From: JAAYZK01 sp964535025
GTDB taxonomy: Bacteria; Planctomycetota; Phycisphaerae; SM23-33; FEN-1343
Assembly: GCA_964535025.1 (NCBI GenBank)
Contig: CAZHRW010000255.1
Location: 1-10,387 of the forward strand
DNA: 10,387 nt
Reading direction: 5' to 3'
The notes below the pieces were generated by a model. It was not told where the DNA came from and did no database searches. It saw nothing but the letters and a program-made list of their open reading frames with translations. This document shows, piece by piece, positions 1-6,579 of the stretch. The translations under genes were made by a program, and so were the position numbers. Every line of letters begins with the position of its first letter. The stretch's first letter is position 1.

Positions 1-3000
1 CGACCCCGCGCCGACGCCGCCGAAAGCGATCCAAGTGGCCCCGCCGTCGGTGGAGTATTCCCACGTGCCGTTGGCGTCGTCGACGCCGATGACGGCGACG
101 CCGTCGACGGCGCCCTCGTCCACGTCGCTGATCGGATCGCCGCCGGTGCCGGTGGCGATCAGGTCGCTCACCAACATGCCCTCATTGGTGGCGGGGTCCT
201 CATCGATCCCCGTGACGACCCAGGGATCGGTGTTGTCCAGGACCGGCGCATCGTTGACGGGCGTGATGTTAAAGGTGATCGTCCGTACGATGTCCGCCCC
301 GCCGCCGGCACCTTCGCTGCCGTTGTCATTGATGGTGAGCGTGATCGTCTCGGCCCCCTCGGCGTCGCCGTCGGCGGCGTAGGTCAGACCCTCCAGAGCG
401 GCGTTGATCTCGGCGGCGGTGCCGTCGAAGCTCACCGTGGCGGTCCCGTCGCCGGCGAGATTCGTCAGGCCGGCCGTGCCGCCGAGCGTCAGCGTGCCCT
501 TCGTGGCGGCGAGGCTCATGCTCAGGTCGGCCACCGCGTCGGCGTCGGCGACGGTAATGGCGTTGCTGTTGGCCGCTTCAAACGTGAAGGTGTCTTCCTC
601 GGCGACATCGTCGACGGCGACGGTGTCGTCGACGGCGCTGCCGCTGACCGACAGCACCGGATCGTCGTTCTGGGCCGTGATCGTGATGTCGAAGGTGGTG
701 GCGCCAATGGTCCCGCCGGCGCCGTCGGCGACGGTGATGGTGAACTCGTCGCTCGTCGTCTCCGAATCGTCATGGACGTAGGTGACCAGGCCGCTGTCGA
801 TGTCGGCCTGGGTGAAGGTGTCGTCATTCGCCAGCGTCGTGCCGTCCAACTTCAGCGCCCCGTGGGTCGGGACGGCCGTGACCGTGTATGTGATCTGGGC
901 GGCGGTGTTGTCCGGATCGGTCACCTCCAGCATCGCGTCGGTGATCGTGTCGGCGGCGCCTTCGTCGAGGGTCAACCCGGCGTTGGTCGCCAGCGTGGGA
1001 CTGTCGTTGCTGACGTTGACGGTGACCGTCGTCGTCGCGGCAGCCGAGTCGCTCGTGCCGTCGTTGGCGACGAAGGTGATAACCCGGGCCGTATCGGTGG
1101 GATCGTCGGAACTGCTGGTGTATATCACCGTCTGCAGCACGGCCTCGTAGTTGGCAACGCTGTCGGCACCGCTGAGCGTCAGCACGCCGGTCCCGGCGTT
1201 GTAATCCTTGACAATCGACGTGCCGGACACGTCTGCGTCCAGCGTGTCGCCCGCGACGACGTTGGTGATCGTGACGGTCAGTGACGCGAGATCGTCGCTG
1301 TCCACGTCGGTCAGTACGGCGTCGGCATCGGCGATGTCGATGGCGGCGCCGTTCTCGTCAAACGTGCCTGCGAAGTCGGGCGAGACGCCGCCCGAATCGT
1401 CGGCGTCCAGGTTGATCACGGGGGCATCATCGACGGCCGTGACGGTGATGGGAACGATAACGTCGTCGGTCAGCACCCCGCCCGAGCCAGTGGCGCCCTG
1501 ATCGGAGACCTCCACTGTCAATGTCGCGCCGCCGTTGTAGTCCGCGGTCGGCGCATAACTCATTCCGTCGAGAGCTGCGTTGACGTCAACGCCGGCGCCG
1601 GTGAACGTAACCGTGGCCGAACCGTCCGCACCGCCGGTGATGGTCAGGTTGGTCGTCTGGGCGAGGGTGAGTGTGCCGTCGGTGACGGTGAGCGTCACCT
1701 CTAATTCGTTGGCGCCGAGGTCGACGTCGGCAATGCTCACGACATTGCCGTTGGCCGTCGAGAACGTCAGGGTGTTGTCCTCGTCGACGGTCTGGGCGGC
1801 CGGCGCGGTGATGACCGGGGCGTCGTTGACGGCGGCGACGTCCAGCGCGAAGGTGTCCGAGATCGCGGCGATCCCGTCCGAGGCGGTTACCTTGACGTTA
1901 ACCGTGCCGGTATCGTCGTTGGTCGGCGTGCCGGAGAAGGTCCGGGTCCCGGCGTCGAAGCTCAGCCACCCCGGCAGGGGCGAATCGTCGTCCAGCGTGG
2001 CGGTGTAGGCCAGCGTGTCGCCGACATCCACGTCGGTGAAGGCGTCGGCAGCGAACTGATAGCTGAAGGGCACGTCCTCGGTGGCGTTCTGGTCGACCAG
2101 GGGCGTCGCGACGGTCGGGGCGTCGTTGGTGTTGGTGACGGTGACCGTGAACGACTGCGTGGCCACGCTGCCGTCGGATACCTGCAGACTGACGTCGTGG
2201 TCGCCTACCTCGTCGTTCGTGGGCGTGCCGGTCAGCGTCGCGGTGCCGTCGCCGTTGTCGGTGAAGGTCAGCCACCCCGGGACCGTCAGGCCGGTGATCG
2301 CGACGGCGTCCCCATCGGCGTCGTTGGTGGTGATGTTGTACGTATAGGCGGCGTCCTCGGTGGCGTCGGTGACGGCGGCGCTGGTGAAGGTCGGGGTGTC
2401 ATTGACGCTGTTGACGGTGGTCCCCAGCGTCACGGCGTCGGCGGACAGCGCGCCGGTGCCGCCGATGGTGCCGCTGACGTCATTGGCCGACCCGGCGTTC
2501 AGTTCGCCGGAGCCGTCCCACAAGCGAACGCTCAGCCCGCCCGGCGTGCCGTGGTAGTTGGCCACCGGCGCGAAGCGGACCTTGGCGGCGGTGTCCAGCA
2601 CGATCGCCGTCGTGGCGTCCACCCCGGCGTCGACGGCCGTCCAGGTGGTGCCGCCGTCGGTGGAGTACTGCCAGGCGCCCTCCGTAACGGCGTCGGCGGT
2701 ATTGCCCACAATGGCGACGCCGGCGAAGTCGTCGGCGGTGTCACTGTAGTGGACCAGGAAGAGGGCGTTGACGGTCGCGCCGGTGTTGGAGCCATCGGCG
2801 ATGTCCTCGTTGATGGCAGAGAGGGTTTCCGTGGTCCCGGAGATCACCGACGGAGCCACGTTGTCGACGGTCACGCCCAGCGTACCGGCGGTGTGAATCC
2901 CGTCTTCGTCCCAGACGGACACCGTGATGGTGAACGAGCCGTCATCGGCGAAGGTATGGCTCTTGTCGCCGGCGGTCCCGTAGTAGTTCCAGTCGGTGCC

Positions 3001-3483
3001 GTCGCCCCAGTCGACGATGTAGGATGTCGGCGTGTCGTCGCCGGGATCGGTCACCGCGCCAAGGGTGAGCGTGTAGGCCGTGTTCTCGTTGACGTTCGCG
3101 TCGCCGGTCAAAGCGATCGTCGGGATGGCATTGGCCACCGTCAGCGTGGTGGTGTCCGTCACCGTGGAGGTGCCGTCGGACAACTCCAGACCGATGGTGT
3201 ACGAGCCATCGTCGTCAATGCCGGCGGCAACCAGTTGGGCCCAGGAGAACGTCGGGTTCGCCTCGGCCGAGTCGCCGTATGTTCCGTCGTTGTTCAGGTC
3301 CCACGAATAGGTCAGATCGTCACTTTCGTTGTCCGTCGACCCCGTGGCGTCAAAGGTGACGGCGTCGCCCTCGGTGATGGCGTACGGGGTGTCTACAAAA
3401 CCGATGACGGGAGCGTCGCCGCTGAGCATCAGACGTGCTTCGAGGGATTCCAGCGGCTGCCAGGAAGATTCATGTGACTTCAC
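1..3483 (-). CDS. Giant multi-domain cadherin/PKD-type surface protein, LEPR-XLL-like N-terminus (5' part)
   Basis: The frame is open from a GTG at 3483 to the window edge (1161 codons, no stop seen), so the C-terminal part is missing. The GTG is chosen because AAGGAG (3490-3495) lies 6 nt upstream; no in-frame ATG or GTG precedes it back to a stop at 3598-3600. Residues 11-22 form a degenerate LEPR-XLL motif. Two PKD-like domains follow (about 24-118 with W-D-L-N-N-D-G, and 119-205 with D-W-G-D-G-T). Next comes a 150-residue module with W-Q-Y-S-T-D-G-G-T-T-W (about 208-358), two dystroglycan/He_PIG-like domains (361-455, 454-552; P-G-W-L and G-T-P-T-N-D motifs), and cadherin-like repeats separated by N-D-A-P-V-type linkers near 552, 685, 827, 940 and 1078. 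Residues 827-940 resemble a CSPG repeat (F-T-Q-A-D-I-D-S-G). The last 80 residues repeat the W-Y-S-T-D-G-G module. Such proteins are typically exported, calcium-binding adhesins or matrix proteins; that role is inferred. No standard signal peptide is visible. Confidence 0.88.
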   Translation of the reverse strand, partial: MKSHESSWQPLESLEARLMLSGDAPVIGFVDTPYAITEGDAVTFDATGSTDNESDDLTYSWDLNNDGTYGDSAEANPTFSWAQLVAAGIDDDGSYTIGLELSDGTSTVTDTTTLTVANAIPTIALTGDANVNENTAYTLTLGAVTDPGDDTPTSYIVDWGDGTDWNYYGTAGDKSHTFADDGSFTITVSVWDEDGIHTAGTLGVTVDNVAPSVISGTTETLSAINEDIADGSNTGATVNALFLVHYSDTADDFAGVAIVGNTADAVTEGAWQYSTDGGTTWTAVDAGVDATTAIVLDTAAKVRFAPVANYHGTPGGLSVRLWDGSGELNAGSANDVSGTIGGTGALSADAVTLGTTVNSVNDTPTFTSAAVTDATEDAAYTYNITTNDADGDAVAITGLTVPGWLTFTDNGDGTATLTGTPTNDEVGDHDVSLQVSDGSVATQSFTVTVTNTNDAPTVATPLVDQNATEDVPFSYQFAADAFTDVDVGDTLAYTATLDDDSPLPGWLSFDAGTRTFSGTPTNDDTGTVNVKVTASDGIAAISDTFALDVAAVNDAPVITAPAAQTVDEDNTLTFSTANGNVVSIADVDLGANELEVTLTVTDGTLTLAQTTNLTITGGADGSATVTFTGAGVDVNAALDGMSYAPTADYNGGATLTVEVSDQGATGSGGVLTDDVIVPITVTAVDDAPVINLDADDSGGVSPDFAGTFDENGAAIDIADADAVLTDVDSDDLASLTVTITNVVAGDTLDADVSGTSIVKDYNAGTGVLTLSGADSVANYEAVLQTVIYTSSSDDPTDTARVITFVANDGTSDSAAATTTVTVNVSNDSPTLATNAGLTLDEGAADTITDAMLEVTDPDNTAAQITYTVTAVPTHGALKLDGTTLANDDTFTQADIDSGLVTYVHDDSETTSDEFTITVADGAGGTIGATTFDITITAQNDDPVLSVSGSAVDDTVAVDDVAEEDTFTFEAANSNAITVADADAVADLSMSLAATKGTLTLGGTAGLTNLAGDGTATVSFDGTAAEINAALEGLTYAADGDAEGAETITLTINDNGSEGAGGGADIVRTITFNITPVNDAPVLDNTDPWVVTGIDEDPATNEGMLVSDLIATGTGGDPISDVDEGAVDGVAVIGVDDANGTWEYSTDGGATWIAFGGVGAGS

Positions 3484-3556
3484 GACCGTCTCCTTCTTTA
3501 CCAAGGGCTCGTGGCTCCAATGACCATGCCCGTTGCCTGTACATCTTGAAGGAAGT

Positions 3557-3609
3557 CCCCGCCGTGCGGGGGTCCTCCGCGGGACCGTATCTGCCTTTCA
3601 CTAGAAAGG
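3557..3609 (-). promoter_or_regulatory. Structured 5' leader candidate of the giant gene
   Basis: Read on the minus strand, three hairpins stand in a row 74-126 nt upstream of the GTG. The first is CCTTTC/GAAAGG with a TAGT loop (3609-3594). The second is GGTCC/GGACC with a CGCGGA loop (3586-3571). The third is CCCCGC/GCGGGG with an ACG loop (3571-3557). The second and third share base 3571, so both form together only if the third loses one pair; a longer version of the third would use the GGA of the second and exclude it. No T tract follows, so this is not a simple terminator. I do not recognise a known riboswitch class. A regulatory function is inference. Confidence 0.35.
3562..3586 (-). 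repeat. Copy A of a short motif shared with the hydrolase upstream region
   Basis: Aligned with 7499-7521, this stretch has 20 identities in 25 columns with two single-base gaps. It includes a hairpin with a CGCGGA hexaloop. In both places the motif lies upstream of a minus-strand gene and in the same orientation. It could be a dispersed intergenic repeat, a shared regulatory RNA element, or chance similarity in GC-rich sequence. Confidence 0.3.
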
Positions 3610-3794
3610 GTCATGTCACGATAGCTGACTTTGATCTTGCTGTCGCCGGGCCACCGACGTGCTCATTGGCAGGAGTGGAACACCGCACGACCTAGCGCAT
3701 CTCATCCATGCCATCGTCTGCTTTGGGGGACGACTTGATCTAACTTCCACGATCTTCGCTGCAACCCCTACAAACCGCACAGGTTCCCGAAGTA

Positions 3795-3811
3795 GTCACC
3801 AAATATGTGAC
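3795..3811. promoter_or_regulatory. Inverted repeat GTCAC-N7-GTGAC, possible operator
   Basis: A perfect 5-bp inverted repeat flanks an A/T-only-rich 7-nt centre (CAAATAT). It lies about 55 bp beyond the glycosyltransferase stop codon. The arms are in the opposite order to a CRP site (TGTGA-N6-TCACA), so CRP is not supported. It could be a binding site for another dimeric regulator or simply chance. Confidence 0.25.
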
Positions 3812-3866
3812 AGCATGGATCTGCTCGCAATACCCCGCTCGCTGTGGGCGCCTACCTGATGCGGAC

Positions 3867-5126
3867 CTACCGATCCACCCGCAAATCTGGTCGGGCCTGC
3901 AGGGTGATGCGGTACACCTCACGAACCCGGTCGGCCACGCGATCCCAACTGAAGTGGACCCGGGCATACGCCCGTGCGGCGGCGGAGAACCGGACGAGTC
4001 GGTCGCCGTCGGCCAGCAGCGACGCGATGGCCTCGGTGAGCGCCTCAGGGTCGCCAGGGGGCACTAACAGGCCCGTCCGGCCGTGCTGGACCACTTCCGG
4101 CAGCCCCCCCACACGGCTGGCGACCACCGGCAGCCCCGCCGCCATGGCCTCGGCGGTAACCATCCCGAACGGCTCGATCAGCGCCGGATGGGCCAGCAGG
4201 GTCGCCTCGCGGTAGGCCCCAAGCAGCGCCTCCTGCGACAGGCGGCCGTGGAACCGCACCCGGGCGCCCAGGCCCGCCGCCTCCACCCGCCGGCGAAGCC
4301 AGGCGGCATAATCCTGATGCCGATAGAAACCTGCCAGCGGCGCAATACGAGGATCCCGCAGCAGGCCGGGCATGAAGTCGCTGACCGTGGCCTTGCCGCC
4401 CCCCACGATGTCGAGCGTCAGGTCATCCCATCGCGACGCCAACCGCTCAAAAGCGTCGAGCAGCACGTGCAGCCCCTTTTCCGGCGTGAACCGGCCCACG
4501 AAGAGGATCCGTCTCGACTTCGCCGGGGCAGGCTCTTCCAAGGCTTCGATGTCGACGCCGTTGAGAACCGTATGGCACTTGTCCGTCCCCGACGGGCAAC
4601 GCCGGCGGATGCCCTCGGTGATATAATCGCTGCAACCGATCACCGCATCGGCCTGAGTGACCGCACGATCCACCACCCGACCACCCAACCGCCCCAGCCA
4701 GTCGCAGTGCATGTGCAGGACGATCCGTCCCGACCGGTGCAAACGGCGGGCCAGGGGCACATATTGGAAGAACGTGTGAATGTGCAGGATCTCACAGCCG
4801 TCCGTCCGGGCTGCCTTAAGCGCCTGCCGATAGAAGAGCGGATAGAACAGCCTCCGACTGCAGAAGGGCGACCGGGGATGGAGTGTACGGCTCAAGCGGT
4901 GAAGCCCGGGGCGAAGCGCCCGATCGAATCGCACGGGAATCCGCCGGATCGTCACGTCCTGGACCTGTTCAACGGCAGGCAGCCCGTCCTTGGCCTTGGC
5001 GTAGATGAACACGGCCTGCTGTTCGGCCAAACGCCTGGCCACCTGCCACGTCCAGATGGGAATCGACGAGCCCTGCCGCGCCGGGGTGACGCTGTCCCAG
5101 GGCTGACAGATCAACGCAATACTCAT
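3867..5126 (-). CDS. GT4-family glycosyltransferase
   Basis: The product (419 residues) is a retaining glycosyltransferase of the GT-B fold, probably cytoplasmic or membrane-associated, that transfers sugar from a nucleotide-sugar donor during glycan or polysaccharide synthesis. The acceptor cannot be told from the sequence. The N-terminal Rossmann domain begins S-I-A-L-I-C-Q-P-W-D with a Q-G-S-S-I-P-I-W loop (about 18-25). H-M-H-C-D (138-142) follows. The C-terminal domain has F-V-G-R-F-T-P-E-K-G-L (from about 209) and the E-P-F-G-M-V-T-A-E motif, whose glutamates (318, 326) form the E-x7-E signature of the family; G-L-P-V-V-A-S-R-V-G-G-L-P-E completes the donor site. The ATG at 5126 is chosen over an in-frame GTG at 5210 because the family N-terminus starts there and a -10-like element at 5216-5221 would place the transcript start close to 5210. 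The Shine-Dalgarno is weak. Confidence 0.92.
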   Translation of the reverse strand: MSIALICQPWDSVTPARQGSSIPIWTWQVARRLAEQQAVFIYAKAKDGLPAVEQVQDVTIRRIPVRFDRALRPGLHRLSRTLHPRSPFCSRRLFYPLFYRQALKAARTDGCEILHIHTFFQYVPLARRLHRSGRIVLHMHCDWLGRLGGRVVDRAVTQADAVIGCSDYITEGIRRRCPSGTDKCHTVLNGVDIEALEEPAPAKSRRILFVGRFTPEKGLHVLLDAFERLASRWDDLTLDIVGGGKATVSDFMPGLLRDPRIAPLAGFYRHQDYAAWLRRRVEAAGLGARVRFHGRLSQEALLGAYREATLLAHPALIEPFGMVTAEAMAAGLPVVASRVGGLPEVVQHGRTGLLVPPGDPEALTEAIASLLADGDRLVRFSAAARAYARVHFSWDRVADRVREVYRITLQARPDLRVDR

Positions 5127-5215
5127 GTCGCCACAAAGCCTGTTCCACGTACCCTGTCGGGACGCCCCCAGAACAAAACCACCCACAGTGACCGTCGCGC
5201 GAACGGGCACATTTA

Positions 5216-5221
5216 AGTATA
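5216..5221 (-). promoter_or_regulatory. Possible -10 element (TATACT) for the glycosyltransferase
   Basis: TATACT followed by TAAAT lies on the minus strand about 90 nt upstream of the chosen ATG, in a locally AT-rich patch within GC-rich DNA. No matching -35 hexamer is found 16-18 nt upstream, so the call rests on the -10 alone. Confidence 0.35.
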
Positions 5222-5236
5222 ACCACGCTGGGCCAA

Positions 5237-5264
5237 CCGCGCGGGCCGCGCGGCTTGAAAAGCC
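5237..5264. repeat. Tandem CCGCGCGG palindromes followed by a hairpin
   Basis: The 8-bp palindrome CCGCGCGG occurs twice, separated by one G, giving both direct and inverted symmetry. It is followed directly by GGCTT-GAA-AAGCC, a 5-bp stem with a 3-nt loop that shares two bases with the second palindrome. The site sits upstream of both divergent genes and could be an operator. GC-rich composition makes such words more likely by chance. Confidence 0.35.
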
Positions 5265-5427
5265 CTGCCGCGATGGAACGGCTGGACCGCGTGGGGGGCT
5301 CAGACGGGATCGAACCGCCCTTCATGCTGGGGACGATCGTCAACCCTTAAGGCGAATCCCCCCCATCCCGATTTGACCCCTGGCGGGCGGCGCAGCTCGC
5401 CGGGGCAAGGATGTGGAGGAGTGAACA

Positions 5428-6579
5428 GTGAGGACGAGCAGCCTGCTGGTGGTAGACCGGGAGCCCGAGGCACTGCGGGCCTTGCAGCAGTCGCTGCGAC
5501 CACTGCGACGCCGGTGGCGGCTGAGCTTCGCCTGCGGCGAGCGGGCAGGCCGGGCGCGGGTGCAACGGCAGGTGTTCGATGCAATCGTCCTGTCGGTCCG
5601 CCCGCCCGGACGGGAGATGCTGCGGTGGCTGGACGAGCTTCGTCGCGACGAGACCACCCGCGAAACGCCGGTGGTCGTCCTTGCGCCGCCGACGGCGGTA
5701 GAGGTCAAACGGCGGGCCGTCCGACTGGGCGCCACCGATCTGCTGGCACTACCGATCGGGCGGGAGGAGTTCCTCGTCCGTCTCAAAACCGTGCTGGCGC
5801 TCAAGCAGCGGCGGGAGGAGATTGAAACGCTCAACGCGGACCTGGCCGCAACGGTCCGCCGGCGGACGGCCGAACTGGAGCGGTCGCGCCTGGAAGTCAT
5901 CTGGCGGCTGGCCAAGGTGGGTGAGTACCGCGACGAAGAAACAGGCAACCACATCGTCCGCGTGGGCCGCTACAGCCACCTGCTCGCCCGCCGGCTGGGC
6001 GTCAGTGCCGACGAGGCCCACGTGCTGGCCCTGGCGGCTCCGCTCCACGACATCGGCAAGGTGGGCATCCCCGACAGGATCCTCTTGAAGCCCGGACGGT
6101 TGACCGCCGCCGAGTGGGCTCACATCCGCATGCACTGCGCTATCGGCGCCGATATCCTCCTGCAGAAGCCCAAGGGTTGGCCCGGCATGCTCGACAGGTG
6201 CGGCCAGGACGCCGATAACCGCATCGTCCGCGTGGCCGCGTCGATCGCCCTGACCCACCATGAACGCTGGGACGGAGGGGGATATCCCATGGGCCTGTGT
6301 GGGCTGAACATCCCCTTGATGGCCCGTATCGTCGCCGTCGCCGACGTGTACGACGCGCTGCGATCCGCCCGGCCATATAAGCCGTCCTTCTCGCACGAAC
6401 ATACCCTGTCGGTCCTCGCCGCCGAGCGCGGTCGTCACTTCGACCCGGACGTTTACGACGCCTTCCACACCGTCCATGACGCCTTCCGCGCCATCCGCAC
6501 CGAATGCGAAGATACCCCGCCCGCCGGCGCCGACAACGAATCGCCGCGAATCCTACCGTTGGCAGCTGCGCCGAGTTAG
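5428..6579 (+). CDS. Degenerate receiver fused to HD-GYP c-di-GMP phosphodiesterase
   Basis: The 383-residue product has the RpfG-like order: receiver (about 4-122), coiled-coil linker (about 125-158), HD-GYP domain (about 160-358). HD-GYP domains hydrolyse the second messenger c-di-GMP with a metal centre. Expected ligands are present: H207-D208 (L-H-D-I-G-K-V-G-I-P-D), H236, H277-H278 and D306, and the signature G-Y-P is intact at 285-287 within H-H-E-R-W-D-G-G-G-Y-P, so the domain is probably active. The stretch between H236 and H277 looks longer than usual. The receiver is odd: the acidic pair is D10-R11, the phospho-acceptor Asp is replaced by S56, and the conserved Lys before Pro is L108, so it should not be phosphorylated conventionally. 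GTG at 5428 is chosen because GGAGGA ends 7 nt upstream. The stop overlaps the convergent hydrolase gene. No sensor kinase is adjacent. Confidence 0.92.
   Translation: MRTSSLLVVDREPEALRALQQSLRPLRRRWRLSFACGERAGRARVQRQVFDAIVLSVRPPGREMLRWLDELRRDETTRETPVVVLAPPTAVEVKRRAVRLGATDLLALPIGREEFLVRLKTVLALKQRREEIETLNADLAATVRRRTAELERSRLEVIWRLAKVGEYRDEETGNHIVRVGRYSHLLARRLGVSADEAHVLALAAPLHDIGKVGIPDRILLKPGRLTAAEWAHIRMHCAIGADILLQKPKGWPGMLDRCGQDADNRIVRVAASIALTHHERWDGGGYPMGLCGLNIPLMARIVAVADVYDALRSARPYKPSFSHEHTLSVLAAERGRHFDPDVYDAFHTVHDAFRAIRTECEDTPPAGADNESPRILPLAAAPS

Larger units (their letters stand above)
3484..3866. other. Non-coding gap between glycosyltransferase and giant surface protein
   Basis: This 383-bp stretch carries no convincing gene; short open frames here lack ribosome binding sites and recognisable motifs. 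It is visibly less GC-rich than the flanking genes, as expected for regulatory DNA. It holds the leader of the giant gene, with hairpins at 3557-3571, 3571-3586 and 3594-3609, and an inverted repeat at 3795-3811 closer to the glycosyltransferase end. I see no T-rich intrinsic terminator after the glycosyltransferase and no clear sigma-70 promoter for the giant gene, so whether the two are co-transcribed cannot be told from the sequence. Confidence 0.7.
5127..5427. other. Divergent intergenic region between glycosyltransferase and HD-GYP gene
   Basis: This 301-bp stretch has no gene I can support. It contains a -10-like TATACT on the minus strand (5221-5216), two copies of the 8-bp palindrome CCGCGCGG one base apart (5237-5244 and 5246-5253), a hairpin GGCTT-GAA-AAGCC (5252-5264), a 10-bp palindrome GACGATCGTC (5332-5341) and a tRNA-like T-arm on the minus strand (5303-5319). 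No good sigma-70 promoter for the plus-strand HD-GYP gene was found. Confidence 0.65.

Noticed and set aside
2197..3477. Long open frame (426 codons) on the plus strand
   Set aside because: It is in register opposite the giant minus-strand gene. Its product is a low-complexity G/V/R-rich sequence with no motifs, as expected from the complement of a GC-rich gene coding for D/T/V/A repeats.
1..3483. Regular repeats that might suggest a CRISPR array or tandem DNA repeat
   Set aside because: The repetition is at protein level (N-D-A-P-V-spaced modules of about 94-142 residues); DNA copies are diverged and there is no fixed repeat/spacer pattern.
3639..3653. Sigma-54-like site on the minus strand (TGG-N10-GC)
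   Set aside because: The -24 GG and -12 GC spacing is right, but the TT before GC is CA, and such partial matches are common by chance. No enhancer-binding regulator is seen nearby.
5127..5210. N-terminal extension of the glycosyltransferase from a GTG at 5210
   Set aside because: The extra 28 residues precede the normal family N-terminus and lack a ribosome binding site, and the likely -10 element at 5216-5221 leaves almost no leader before that GTG.
5749..6477. Minus-strand open frame (242 codons) opposite the HD-GYP gene
   Set aside because: It is the complement of a well-supported gene with full catalytic motifs, and its own product has no recognisable features.
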